DNA from: Clostridiales bacterium
GTDB lineage: Bacteria > Bacillota > Clostridia > Christensenellales > Aristaeellaceae
Length of the DNA: 64,000 nt
Reading direction: 5' to 3'
Assembly (NCBI GenBank): GCA_004556545.1
Contig: SFGO01000005.1
Span: forward strand, 1 to 64,000
The position numbers and the translations under genes were made by a program. Below the pieces are notes generated by a model. The model was not told where the DNA came from. It searched no databases and worked only from the letters and a program-made list of their open reading frames with translations. Positions 25,857 through 34,628 of this stretch are shown piece by piece (the stretch's first letter is position 1; each line of letters starts with the position of its first letter).

Positions 25857-26969
25857 TTATTCCTTCGGTGCAAAGACAGCCAAAAAAGTATTCCCGGCTT
25901 CCCGCTGAATCAGCCCATTGATTTCCATCATGCTCAGGCTGACCAGCAGTTCCCCGGCACTCATGCTCAGCTCCTGAGAAAGCTGATCCACCGTCAAAGG
26001 CTGCACCTGAAGCGCCTGCAATATTTTTTTCTGGACAGGATCGGTTACTTCGATTCTTTCCCGCTGATGCTGCCTGGCATGGGAGAGCAGGTTCAAATCA
26101 TCCAGCAGATCCTGTGCGCTGGTCACGATGCGCGCGCCCTCCCGCAGAATGGCATGAGGCCCTTCCGCGCCCTTGGTTCCGACCAGTCCGGGTACGGCGA
26201 ATACCTCCCGTCCCTGCGTAAGCGCCTCATGAACCGTCAGCATTCCGCCGCTTTTCACTTCGCCTTCCACAAAAACCACGCCCAGACTCAAGCCGGAAAT
26301 AATCCGATTTCGATAGGGAAAATGGAAGGGAACCGGCTCCGCATCCAAAGGGTATTCGCTGAGAATCAGGCCCTTTCCTCCCGCGATTTTCCGAAGCAGG
26401 GGCGCATGTTCCGAGGGATAGGGCACATTGATGCCGCTGCCCAGAATCCCGATGGTGCTGCCGTCCGCGTCCAGCGCGCCCTGATGAGCTGCGCCGTCAA
26501 TGCCGCGGGCCAGCCCGCTGACGACCGTGACCCCGGCTTCCGCCAAGCCCCGGGCAATACTGTGGGCCATGCTTTTTCCGTAGGCGCTGGCCTTTCGGGT
26601 GCCTACGATGCCCACCATCGGGGCCTTCATGCAGGAAAGCCTGCCTGCATAGTACAACAAGTAGGGAAAATCGTCAATGGTGCGCAGCCACTTCGGATAT
26701 TCCTCATCGTCCGAAAAAAGCAGATGAACATGACTTTGTTCCAGCTTTTCGGCCCATGCGGACAATTCGTCCGCCGGATGGATTTTTTTCAGCCGTTCGC
26801 AGGCCCGTGCCTGAAACTGCGGGCCGTTTTCCCGGCCAAAGGCCTGATACACTTCTTCCGGGCTTCCGAATTCCTCCGTAAGCTGCCTGACCCGTTCCGA
26901 CGTGACCTCCGCTGCGGAAAGCCACAGCAGCGCCCGCTGACGTTCCGTCAATTCCCGTTTCAATTCCAA
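25857..26969 (-). CDS. dprA: DNA-processing protein DprA (Smf)
   Basis: The 370-residue protein loads RecA onto incoming single-stranded DNA during natural transformation. It has an N-terminal SAM-like helical region, the Rossmann-type core with IVGTRKASAYG, SGLARGIDGAAHQGAL and GILGSGINVPYPSEH, then PYRNRIISGLS and the GGMLTVHEAL block. A C-terminal winged-helix-like segment (about 300-360) is present. Its start overlaps the end of yifB by 10 bp and topA follows after 11 bp. Whether the host is competent cannot be judged; only the two widespread genes dprA and comM-like yifB are seen here. Confidence 0.96.
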   Translation of the reverse strand: MELKRELTERQRALLWLSAAEVTSERVRQLTEEFGSPEEVYQAFGRENGPQFQARACERLKKIHPADELSAWAEKLEQSHVHLLFSDDEEYPKWLRTIDDFPYLLYYAGRLSCMKAPMVGIVGTRKASAYGKSMAHSIARGLAEAGVTVVSGLARGIDGAAHQGALDADGSTIGILGSGINVPYPSEHAPLLRKIAGGKGLILSEYPLDAEPVPFHFPYRNRIISGLSLGVVFVEGEVKSGGMLTVHEALTQGREVFAVPGLVGTKGAEGPHAILREGARIVTSAQDLLDDLNLLSHARQHQRERIEVTDPVQKKILQALQVQPLTVDQLSQELSMSAGELLVSLSMMEINGLIQREAGNTFLAVFAPKE

Positions 26970-28498
26970 AACCTGCCCTCCAGATTTCGGAACTGAATGG
27001 CCTTGGCCACGTCCGAAATTTCAATCTGTTCATGTCCTGCCAGATCGGCAATGGTGCGCGCCACCTTCTGGATGCGGCCATAGGCGCGCATGCTGATCGA
27101 AAACCGATCGACTGCCGAAAGCAAAAGCTGCTTGGCCTCTTTCGTCATCCGGCAGTACCGTTCCAGCCCTTCCTGATGCAGCTGCGCATTGCAGAAGATT
27201 TTCAGCTCCCGGTAGCGTTCCTGCTGCAGCTGCCGCGCCTTCAAGACCCGGGCGCGGACGGTGGCGCTGTCCTCCTGCTCCTGCGCGTTTTCGATTTCTT
27301 CCACAGAAACCGCGTCCATCTCGATCTGCATGTCGATTCGATCCAGCAGCGGGCCGCTGATCTTGCCAAGATATCGTTTGATCTCCGCCGCCGAGCAGGT
27401 ACAGGGCTTCTTCTTGCTGCCGAAAAAGCCGCAGGGACAGGGATTCATCCCGGCCACCAGCATGCACCCGCTCAGATAGCGGCTCTGGCCGCTGACCCGG
27501 GTGATGGTAACGAAGCCGTCCTCCAACGGCTGGCGAAGCGCTTCCAGCGTAGGCCGCTGAAATTCCGGCAGTTCATCCAGAAACAGCACGCCGTTATGAG
27601 CCAGCGAAACTTCTCCCGGCTTCACCCGAGCCCCGCCGCCGATCATGGCAGGCATGGAAATGTTGTGATGGGGCGTTCGGAAAGGCCGCACGGTCATCAG
27701 ACCGCTGTTTTCCGGCAGTTCTCCCGCTGCCGAATGGATCAGCGTGGTTTCCAGCGCCTCTTCGTAGGTCATGGGCGGCAGAATGCCCGGCAGACAGCGG
27801 GCCAGCATGGTTTTGCCGCTTCCCGGAATGCCCACCATCAGCAGATTGTGTCCTCCGGCTGCCGCCACCTCCAACGCCTGCCGCGCCACTGGCTGCCCCT
27901 TGACGTATTTCAGATCGTTTCGGATCACAGCCGCACGCTGCAGCTCGTTAAAATCCATTTTGGGCTGAAGCGTCAGCGGCTTTTCGCCGGTCATATGGCC
28001 GAAGACCTGCCGCAGCGTACCGGCGGGATAGATGCGCAGGCCGTCGATGCAGGCGACTTCCAGCGCATTCTCTTCCGGAAGAATCAAATTCCGGAAGCCG
28101 TGTTCCGCCGCCGTGATCGCCATTCCCAGCGCGCCCCGCACCGGCATCAGCCGCCCCTGCAGGGAAAGCTCTCCCAGAAAAATGGTCGCATCCAGCTCCC
28201 GGAATGCGTCCGGCAGCTTGGCGGACAAAAGGGCCATGGCGATGGCCAGCTCGAAGGCAGTGCCTTCCTTCCGCACATCGGCGGGCGCAAGGTTCACCGT
28301 TACCTTGCCGCCGGGAAAAGGCAGGCGGCTGACGGAAACGGCCGCCCGGATGCGATCCCGGCTTTCTTTGACCGCGGCGCTGGGAAGGCCGACGATTTCA
28401 AAGCCCACCATTCCGCCGGAAATATAGGCCTCCACTTCTACCGGAAATCCGTTTACCCCATCCAGACCGCAGGTGTAGGTTTTTGCCAGCACGGCCAT
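26960..28498 (-). CDS. yifB: YifB/ComM family Mg-chelatase-like AAA ATPase
   Basis: The 512-residue protein has an N-terminal ChlI-like domain (about 20-165), a central AAA+ ATPase with Walker A GIPGSGKT (about 217-224) and Walker B GVLFLDELPEF, a Cys cluster (NPCPCGFFGSKKKPCTCS, about 345-362), and the Mg_chelatase_C domain with the arginine-rich SMRAYGRIQKVARTIADL. ComM, the best-studied member, is a branch-migration helicase in natural transformation. It precedes dprA with a 10-bp overlap, a linkage common in bacteria, and follows the large glycosyltransferase by 27 bp. Confidence 0.92.
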   Translation of the reverse strand: MAVLAKTYTCGLDGVNGFPVEVEAYISGGMVGFEIVGLPSAAVKESRDRIRAAVSVSRLPFPGGKVTVNLAPADVRKEGTAFELAIAMALLSAKLPDAFRELDATIFLGELSLQGRLMPVRGALGMAITAAEHGFRNLILPEENALEVACIDGLRIYPAGTLRQVFGHMTGEKPLTLQPKMDFNELQRAAVIRNDLKYVKGQPVARQALEVAAAGGHNLLMVGIPGSGKTMLARCLPGILPPMTYEEALETTLIHSAAGELPENSGLMTVRPFRTPHHNISMPAMIGGGARVKPGEVSLAHNGVLFLDELPEFQRPTLEALRQPLEDGFVTITRVSGQSRYLSGCMLVAGMNPCPCGFFGSKKKPCTCSAAEIKRYLGKISGPLLDRIDMQIEMDAVSVEEIENAQEQEDSATVRARVLKARQLQQERYRELKIFCNAQLHQEGLERYCRMTKEAKQLLLSAVDRFSISMRAYGRIQKVARTIADLAGHEQIEISDVAKAIQFRNLEGRFWN

Positions 28499-28525
28499 CC
28501 CGCCTTCCTTTTCTTTGGTGCCCTG

Positions 28526-31500
28526 TCAGTAATAAAGATTGAACCAGCGGCCCCCATAAATCTGGGAGACCCATTTCATGCTGTCCAGCCACTTGGTACT
28601 GGTCAGCCAGCCGGACGCATAAGGGAAGAACATCCCAAAGAATACCGCCGCGCCGACCAGATAGACCGCCATGACGATCTTTCTTGCCTTCGGTTTCCGG
28701 ATGCGCCCCATCCACCAGACCGTCGCTACTATAATGAAGGGAACGCTGGCGAAATAGTGGTACATATACATGCTTCTGGGCACCAGCACCCATGGAAGGA
28801 ACTGAGCCGCAAAGCCGACCACGATAACATAAAGGCTCAGATCGCCGTCGCCCCGGCGAATTTCCAACCCTTTGCCGCCAAAGCGGAAATACTTGCACAG
28901 AAGCGCCCCGATCACGCCCAGCATACACAGCGCTCCCAGATAGAAGATCCACGGATTGCCCATGCACATGATCGTGGAGGCCATTCCGGCAGGCTCGAAT
29001 TTATCCTGCGCAAACCACATGGGCTTAAGGATCAGCGGCCACTGCCACCATGGCGACTGGAAGGGATGATCCATTCCAAGCCCGGGCGTACTGTGATAAT
29101 TCAACATGCTGATCTGCGCCTGAATCACCCGCTCGATGGTAACGGGGCCGGTAGGCGACAAATAAGGAATGTAGCTCAAATAGTAGATAACGCAGGGAAC
29201 AAGAATAAAATAAACGACACACAGACCGCAGGTCAGAAGGATTCGGTTCAGCGTAAAGCGCTGCGCGCCCTCTATACGTTTCTGTATCTCCTGTTTCATT
29301 TCCTGCCGCCCGGTGCAGCAAAACGCGAAGTTGCCGGCGCGGAACTGCCGCCAGACAGCGGTAAAGAACAGAATCGCCAGACCAACCGCCGAATACAGGC
29401 CAATCCATTTGCTGGCGATGGAAAGCCCCATAAACAGGCCGGACAGTGCCAGCGGAATCTGGCTTTTCCAGAAAGCGCGGCTGAAGCAGCGCACTTCTTC
29501 CCCCTGCCTGAAGGCAAATACATCCGTCTGCAAATAGCGGATCATGCACAGATAGCTCAACAGGATAAAAAACACCGGGAAAGAATCGATGGTCGCAATG
29601 CGGGTCTGGGTGTAATGCATCAGATCCAGCGCAAAGGCCGACATGGCGACAGTGGCCAGACTGCGGCGGTGCAGCAGCTGTTTGGTCATCAGATACAGCG
29701 CCGGAAGCATCAGCACGCCAATGAACGCGCCTGCAAAGCGCCAGCCGAAGGGCGTCATGCCGAAAATCGCAATGCCTACAGCCATCAGCAGCTTGCCCAG
29801 CGGCGGATGGGTCGTTTCGTAGGGGCGCTGCCCATGCAGATGTTCGTAGGCCGTGCGGGCATGGTAGATTTCATCAAAGTAGGTGCCCGTATACCAGCCC
29901 GGTTCCCCCACACAGGTGTCCTGCTCATCCAGCAGGGCGGCGGGATCCTGCGCTTCCGCCAGCATGTCCGGCCGGTTCCCCGTATGGGCGATTGCTTTTG
30001 CCGGAAGGTTCTCGCCGGCTGGGCTGCGGAACGCCACTTCGAACAGATTCAGCCCTGCGGCCTCGGCGTTCAGGCGCACGTATTTTCCGTGAAGCGTCAG
30101 TCGGCCTGCAGGAGAATTGTCGCTGTAGGTCACGTTTCCGTTTGTGTCCGTCCGGGACTCCAGCGCGTAATTCCAGCGATAGCACAGCCCCTCCCGCATT
30201 TCGCAGGGATAGTTTTCCGACCAGTTCTCCCCGTCCTCGCTGACGGCGATGGAGAAGCTGTTGTAGCTGACTCCGGCATAATACAGGAAGTAGAAATCCT
30301 GGCTTTCGTCCAGTTCAAAGACGATTTGTTCCTCACCGGATGTGGAGACCATCCCATGCTGCGGAGCGACGGTACTGCCCAGATTGGTAAAGGCCAGCAC
30401 ACCATACAGCAGCGTCACCGCGCCCATGATGACCCAGTCCTTCCACCCCAGGGCAATCCGGGGATCTTCGGGCCGGAACAGCATTTTTTCGTATGCCTTC
30501 GGGATTTCGAAAGCAGCGGGTTCTTCTTCCGCCTTCTTTTCTTTTTTGCCTTTTTCGTCTTCGGTTTCTTTTTGGGGCGGGACGTTCCGTTCGGGCGTCA
30601 GGCATACCCATGCGCCAAGGCCCATCAGAAGCAGGTTCAGAATACAGAGAATGACATTCAGCGTCAGCGTATCATCGTTCAGATGCCCCATGGAAGAACC
30701 GAACAGAATGGAATTGTCCAGCACGATGGCCGTATTCAGGAAGGTCGTAACGCTAAAGCCGATCATCAGCCACAGAAGCCGCCGATCCCAGGTAGTGATA
30801 TAGCCCAGCAAAAACAGTCCCAGCGCCGGGAACAGATACCGCTCGTGAACTTTGACTGCCAGCACATAAACGCCCGTCAGCAGCAGCGCCAGAAATCCCG
30901 GCAGATATTTCGCATCGGCGTGGTGCAGGCAGCAGAGGACCACGACCCCATAGACCAGCGCCATCATTCCGTAGCCATATAGGCTCCATGTGCATCCCCA
31001 AGCCGCAACGGCAAACAGGTAGACCGCCAGCGCCGCGCAAAGCAGACTGACCTGCCCGTTCTGTGTGCGAAGCAATTTCTGGGAAAAACGTTCTTTTTGA
31101 CGGAAGCAGCCGATTCCCGTCATCACCAGCGGCAAAAGCGCGCAGCAGCCCGTGGCGATGGGAAGCGCCCGTCCGGTGAGCAGCGTCAGCTGCGCCCAGT
31201 TGGCCGCCAGCAGATAATACCAGTTGGCCGTATTCAGCGTTGCGTAGGCGTAAGAAGACAGCGTATCCGAATACAGCTTAATCAGCCAGCCAAGAGGCTG
31301 TTCCTGCTCCACGGAGAAAGGAAGAATAATCGCCGCAGCTACGGCCAGCGAGGCTCCAAAACCGATTGCCAGTCCACGGCCATTTTTGTTTTCCTTTTGC
31401 TTCGAAAGAAGAACCCGGATGAGCCATACCAGCAGAACGGGGCCGAACAAAAGGGCCTGCGGCTTCATCAATACTGCGGTCACGTAAACAGGCAGCGCAA

Positions 31501-32710
31501 ACTGCCACTTCCGCTCCATGGCGAAAACGCAGCACAACAGCAGAAAGAAGGTCAGTACGCTGTCCGCCTGCCCCCACGCCGCGCCGTTGACCAGCGCGGC
31601 AGGATTCAACGCATAAAGAGCCGCCAAAAACAGCGCTGGAAAAGCCCCAAGGCGCTTTTTAGCATAGAGATACAGAAGCGCCGCGCCCGCCAGATCAAAC
31701 AGAATCGGCCACAGCTTCACCAGCAAAAGGCCCGGCTGGCCGACAGATGTGCTGAAAGCGCCGAAAGCGTTCATCAGGCCGCCGGTGATCCAGCAAAGCA
31801 GCATATATCCCGGAGGATAGTCGCAGAAATAGTCCGGTCGATAAAAGCCTGCCGGGCCCACAGAGGCCATTCGCTGGCTCCACGCCGTAAAGCAGCTGAT
31901 ATCGACAGAATAGCCTGCGACACGCAAAGCCAGAAAGACGCGCAGCCCTGCGGCCAGCAGAGCGATCACGATCAGTGCGAGGGTCGAAAAGCGCTTTTCA
32001 CTGCACTGAAGCCACGGCTTCAGCAGCAGACAAAGCAGCAGGAACGCTGCCGCCAGCAGGCAGAACAGCGCTGTGCTTTTTTGAGGCGCGGCCGTCGTTT
32101 CCGTCTTTGCAGCGGCGGAAGAAGCAATAGAATACCAAAGAGACGGCGAAACGTCGTCCGGCACAGCGGAGGCGTCCACCTTCACCAGTTCTATATCGTC
32201 AAAATAGGCCTTTCCGACGCTTTCGGCGCTGTAGCCGCCCAAACGGATGCCCAGCGTGATCTCTCTCTGATCGGCTCCGGTTTTGCCGTACCATTCCAGA
32301 TACTGCCATTGCCTGTCCGTATCGTAAAGCCCCGTGGAAGAGGCGTACAGATCCTCAATGCCGAAGTTAGCGCCGTTGCCCTCGTCCTCCATGCTTTCCA
32401 CCAGCACATAGCCGGACAGGCGGTAATAGCTGTTGGGCTCCACCCGAACCGTCGTGATGTACCGTGCGTCATTCGGGCTGGCATTCTGGATCAGGGCGCT
32501 GTAGCTGCCGCTGCGTGCTTTTTCATCGGTGATCCGCAGCCGGGAATAGCCCGCTTCATTTCGGTAGGTATTCGTATACCAGCCCTCCGGGTCGCCCAGC
32601 TCGTCCAGTTGTTCAAAGCCTCCGTTGGTCAGCAGATTTTCTTCCGCCATTCCCAGCAGAGGAAACAGAACTGCCAACAGAAACAGCAGCAGTGCCAGCG
32701 TTCTTTTCAT
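28526..32710 (-). CDS. Double GT-C membrane glycosyltransferase (PMT-like) with two lectin-like domains
   Basis: This 1394-residue protein fuses two membrane glycosyltransferase units. Residues 1-22 are a signal peptide and 25-185 a carbohydrate-binding-like beta-sandwich (LTNGGFEQLDELGDPEGWY). About 215-690 is a polytopic GT-C domain (ALRVAGYSVDISCF, YFCDYPPGYMLL). About 695-745 is a Lys/Glu-rich linker. About 790-910 is a second beta-sandwich inserted after a membrane helix. About 930-1394 is a protein O-mannosyltransferase-like domain with Asp946-Glu947 in YFDEIYHARTAYEH and THPPLGK. Such enzymes use polyprenyl-phosphate sugars on the outer membrane face. It overlaps rnhB by ATGA. Substrate unknown; protein O-glycosylation is one possibility. 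Confidence 0.85.
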   Translation of the reverse strand: MKRTLALLLFLLAVLFPLLGMAEENLLTNGGFEQLDELGDPEGWYTNTYRNEAGYSRLRITDEKARSGSYSALIQNASPNDARYITTVRVEPNSYYRLSGYVLVESMEDEGNGANFGIEDLYASSTGLYDTDRQWQYLEWYGKTGADQREITLGIRLGGYSAESVGKAYFDDIELVKVDASAVPDDVSPSLWYSIASSAAAKTETTAAPQKSTALFCLLAAAFLLLCLLLKPWLQCSEKRFSTLALIVIALLAAGLRVFLALRVAGYSVDISCFTAWSQRMASVGPAGFYRPDYFCDYPPGYMLLCWITGGLMNAFGAFSTSVGQPGLLLVKLWPILFDLAGAALLYLYAKKRLGAFPALFLAALYALNPAALVNGAAWGQADSVLTFFLLLCCVFAMERKWQFALPVYVTAVLMKPQALLFGPVLLVWLIRVLLSKQKENKNGRGLAIGFGASLAVAAAIILPFSVEQEQPLGWLIKLYSDTLSSYAYATLNTANWYYLLAANWAQLTLLTGRALPIATGCCALLPLVMTGIGCFRQKERFSQKLLRTQNGQVSLLCAALAVYLFAVAAWGCTWSLYGYGMMALVYGVVVLCCLHHADAKYLPGFLALLLTGVYVLAVKVHERYLFPALGLFLLGYITTWDRRLLWLMIGFSVTTFLNTAIVLDNSILFGSSMGHLNDDTLTLNVILCILNLLLMGLGAWVCLTPERNVPPQKETEDEKGKKEKKAEEEPAAFEIPKAYEKMLFRPEDPRIALGWKDWVIMGAVTLLYGVLAFTNLGSTVAPQHGMVSTSGEEQIVFELDESQDFYFLYYAGVSYNSFSIAVSEDGENWSENYPCEMREGLCYRWNYALESRTDTNGNVTYSDNSPAGRLTLHGKYVRLNAEAAGLNLFEVAFRSPAGENLPAKAIAHTGNRPDMLAEAQDPAALLDEQDTCVGEPGWYTGTYFDEIYHARTAYEHLHGQRPYETTHPPLGKLLMAVGIAIFGMTPFGWRFAGAFIGVLMLPALYLMTKQLLHRRSLATVAMSAFALDLMHYTQTRIATIDSFPVFFILLSYLCMIRYLQTDVFAFRQGEEVRCFSRAFWKSQIPLALSGLFMGLSIASKWIGLYSAVGLAILFFTAVWRQFRAGNFAFCCTGRQEMKQEIQKRIEGAQRFTLNRILLTCGLCVVYFILVPCVIYYLSYIPYLSPTGPVTIERVIQAQISMLNYHSTPGLGMDHPFQSPWWQWPLILKPMWFAQDKFEPAGMASTIMCMGNPWIFYLGALCMLGVIGALLCKYFRFGGKGLEIRRGDGDLSLYVIVVGFAAQFLPWVLVPRSMYMYHYFASVPFIIVATVWWMGRIRKPKARKIVMAVYLVGAAVFFGMFFPYASGWLTSTKWLDSMKWVSQIYGGRWFNLYY

Positions 32711-33348
32711 TCTTTGCCTTCCTCCAGAAATTTACGAATAAAGCTGTGCCGGTGTTCCGGCGTAGGGCCGAAACGGTGCAGCGCGTCGATATGCTCCGCC
32801 GTACCGTACCCCATATTATGGTCGAAACCATACTGCGGATACTGCTTTGCATATTCCGCCATCTGACGGTCGCGCGTGACTTTGGCCACGATGCTGGCCG
32901 CCGCCACATGATAGCTGGTGGCATCTCCATGGATAATGGAAATCGTCGGAAAGGGTAGGTTCAGGCCCCGTACCGCGTCCACCAGGCAGAGCGTTGCGGG
33001 GGCATCCTGCGCCGCCCGCTCCATGGCAAGGCGGGTGGCGTTGAGGATATTCATTTCGTCGATCTCCCGGGCGCTGGCCCGGCCTACCCCCACATACAGC
33101 GCATGCTCCATGATCTGGGCATAGACTTCCTCCCGGCGGGCCGCGCTCAGCTTTTTGCTGTCGTCTATCCACGGGAAAACCGGTTCCGCCGGAAGAATGA
33201 CGCAGGCAGTGACCACGTCCCCCACCAGCGGGCCGCGGCCCACCTCGTCCATCCCGGCCAGCGATGTGCCGAAGCCCAGATGGGCCTGATCGTAGGCCAG
33301 CATTTCCCGAAAATGCTGCAAACGTTTTTCAGACGGTTTCGGGGGCAT
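32707..33348 (-). CDS. rnhB: Ribonuclease HII
   Basis: The 213-residue enzyme cleaves RNA in RNA/DNA hybrids and single embedded ribonucleotides. The catalytic motif GMDEVGRGPLVG carries the first Asp-Glu pair. DDSKKLS, the third acidic residue in LVDAVRGL and the AAASIVAKVTRDRQM block are all present. The ATG at 33348 is preceded by AGGAGG at nine bases and lies inside the end of rbgA, a 20-bp overlap; the 22 residues encoded further upstream are not RnhB-like. Gene order rbgA-rnhB matches Bacillus. The stop codon overlaps the next gene by ATGA. Confidence 0.95.
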   Translation of the reverse strand: MPPKPSEKRLQHFREMLAYDQAHLGFGTSLAGMDEVGRGPLVGDVVTACVILPAEPVFPWIDDSKKLSAARREEVYAQIMEHALYVGVGRASAREIDEMNILNATRLAMERAAQDAPATLCLVDAVRGLNLPFPTISIIHGDATSYHVAAASIVAKVTRDRQMAEYAKQYPQYGFDHNMGYGTAEHIDALHRFGPTPEHRHSFIRKFLEEGKE

Positions 33349-34201
33349 GGGGCTTTTCCTCCTTCGGCGCGGTTTCCAAGGTGAGCTTCCCCACCTTGCC
33401 CGCCCGGAATTCATCCAGAACCACAGAGCAGGCGCGATCCATATCCAGCACGCCGCCGCGCATCAGAAAACCGCGGCCCCGGCACACTTCTTCCAGCAGC
33501 TCGTAGCCTTTTGCGTCGGCGTTTTTGATTTTATAGCGCTGCATGGTTTCCGTGGGCCGCAGGGTCATCAGATCCTCCAGCAGGCTGACGCACAGTTCCT
33601 CCTGATTGTACACTGCGTCCCGGATGGTGCCGATGTAGGCAAGACGGGTGGCGGCCCGCTGATCGTTCAGCTTTGGCCACAGCATGCCGGGCGTATCCAG
33701 CACTTCCAGATAGGGCGTTACCTTCACCCAGCGGTTGCTCTTCGTCACGCCGGGACGGTCGCCGGTCTCGGTCACGCTTCCGCCGTAGAGCCGATTGATA
33801 AAGGTACTTTTCCCCACATTGGGTACGCCGATCACCATGGCGCGGACGGTCTTGTTCATGCCCCGGCGTTCCCCGCGCTCCACCACCGACTGGGCCGCAG
33901 TGGCAATAAAGGCCTTGGCCTGTTTGGTTCTGGCCGGGGTTGCGTCATAGGCCATTGCGTCCACTCCGCGGCTCTTGAAATAGGCAAGCCACTCCTGCGT
34001 TTTGGCATTTTCCGCCAGATCCGCTTTGCACAGAAGCAGAATCCGCCTTTTATGCCGCACCAGCTCATTCAGCGCGGGATTCCGGCTGGAAAGCGGAAGC
34101 CGGGCGTCGCACAGCTCAATCACCAGATCCACCTTGCTCAGCTGGCTCTGCAAAAGCCGCTTGGCTTTGGCCATATGCCCCGGATACCATTGAATCTCCA
34201 T
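33329..34201 (-). CDS. rbgA: Ribosome biogenesis GTPase RbgA (YlqF)
   Basis: The 290-residue GTPase acts late in 50S ribosomal subunit assembly. It is circularly permuted, with G4 before G1. It starts MEIQWYPGHMAKAKR, the RbgA hallmark. G4 (about 57-61) reads CKAD where the family has NKAD, so Cys58 replaces Asn58. G1 is GVPNVGKST (about 128), followed by the GDRPGVT switch and G3 DTPGM. The C-terminal domain is present (RGGVLDMDRA). It is the first gene of the long minus-strand run, with a plausible promoter at 34241-34269. The Cys at G4 could alter nucleotide specificity or affinity. Confidence 0.95.
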   Translation of the reverse strand: MEIQWYPGHMAKAKRLLQSQLSKVDLVIELCDARLPLSSRNPALNELVRHKRRILLLCKADLAENAKTQEWLAYFKSRGVDAMAYDATPARTKQAKAFIATAAQSVVERGERRGMNKTVRAMVIGVPNVGKSTFINRLYGGSVTETGDRPGVTKSNRWVKVTPYLEVLDTPGMLWPKLNDQRAATRLAYIGTIRDAVYNQEELCVSLLEDLMTLRPTETMQRYKIKNADAKGYELLEEVCRGRGFLMRGGVLDMDRACSVVLDEFRAGKVGKLTLETAPKEEKPHAPETV

Positions 34202-34240
34202 CTTTCAGGGCTCCCTTCGGGGATGAAACGATCCCCCATT

Positions 34241-34269
34241 ATTAAATCATCAGTTCCTTAAAATCTCAA
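34241..34269 (-). promoter_or_regulatory. Candidate promoter of the rbgA-led gene run
   Basis: On the minus strand TTGAGA (34264-34269) and TTTAAT (34241-34246) are 17 bases apart, about 40 bases before the rbgA ATG. It is the only reasonable promoter between repeat copy A2 and rbgA. Confidence 0.5.
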
Positions 34270-34306
34270 GTTTTTTCCGTGAAGAATTCGTAACAATTCG
34301 TCTTAG

Positions 34307-34619
34307 GCCTGTCGAAAAAAACAAGTTGGCCGTTAGTGCCCGCAAACAGCGCTTTGCGGCCCGCCCTGCCGGATGGCGTGGCGGGCTTCGGACTGCGGTA
34401 GCCCTTCGGGCTGTCCTCGGTGCTTCGCACCCTTAAGCTGGTTTGCGGGGGAAAGTGCTATGGCACAAGGGGGTTAGGGGCTCCGTTCCGCAACCTCAAT
34501 CGTCGTCTTTGGCACTGCCGTGCCAAATCCTCGTTTCGGTTGACGGCTGTCAGTCGCTAGCTGCCTTCGCGTTTGAGTGGCAGCAGTGCCTCCTGCACCT
34601 CCACTTTTTGGACACTCTG
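34307..34619 (+). repeat. Dispersed repeat family A, copy A2 (complete)
   Basis: This is the longest copy of the family. It begins GCCTGTCGAAAAAAACAAG (the leading bases are shared with the flanking repeat), contains GTGCCCGCAAACAGCGC, the hairpins GCCCGCC/GGCGGGC, AGCCCTTCGGGCT and TTTGGCACTGCCGTGCCAAA, and ends TGCACCTCCACTTTTTGGACACTCTG. The ends are imperfect inverted repeats (CTGTCGAAAAA against AGTGTCCAAAAAG). It is flanked by a 17-bp direct repeat, CAATTCGTCTTAGGCCT, at 34294-34310 and 34620-34636. The right-hand copy contains the last codons and stop of tex. Apart from this copy, the flanking repeats and the rbgA promoter, I see nothing else in the interval 34202-34628. Confidence 0.85.
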
Positions 34620-34628
34620 CAATTCGTC

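Noticed and set aside
27032..30982. Very long open frame on the plus strand opposite yifB and the GT-C fusion gene
   Set aside because: It is antisense to well-supported genes. Its translation is rich in His, Arg, Gln and Pro without domains, as expected of a GC-rich complementary frame. The same holds for long plus-strand frames at 16493-19063, 5183-7738, 3219-5060 and 53720-55468 and minus-strand frames at 11407-13500, 55727-56920 and 60743-62041.
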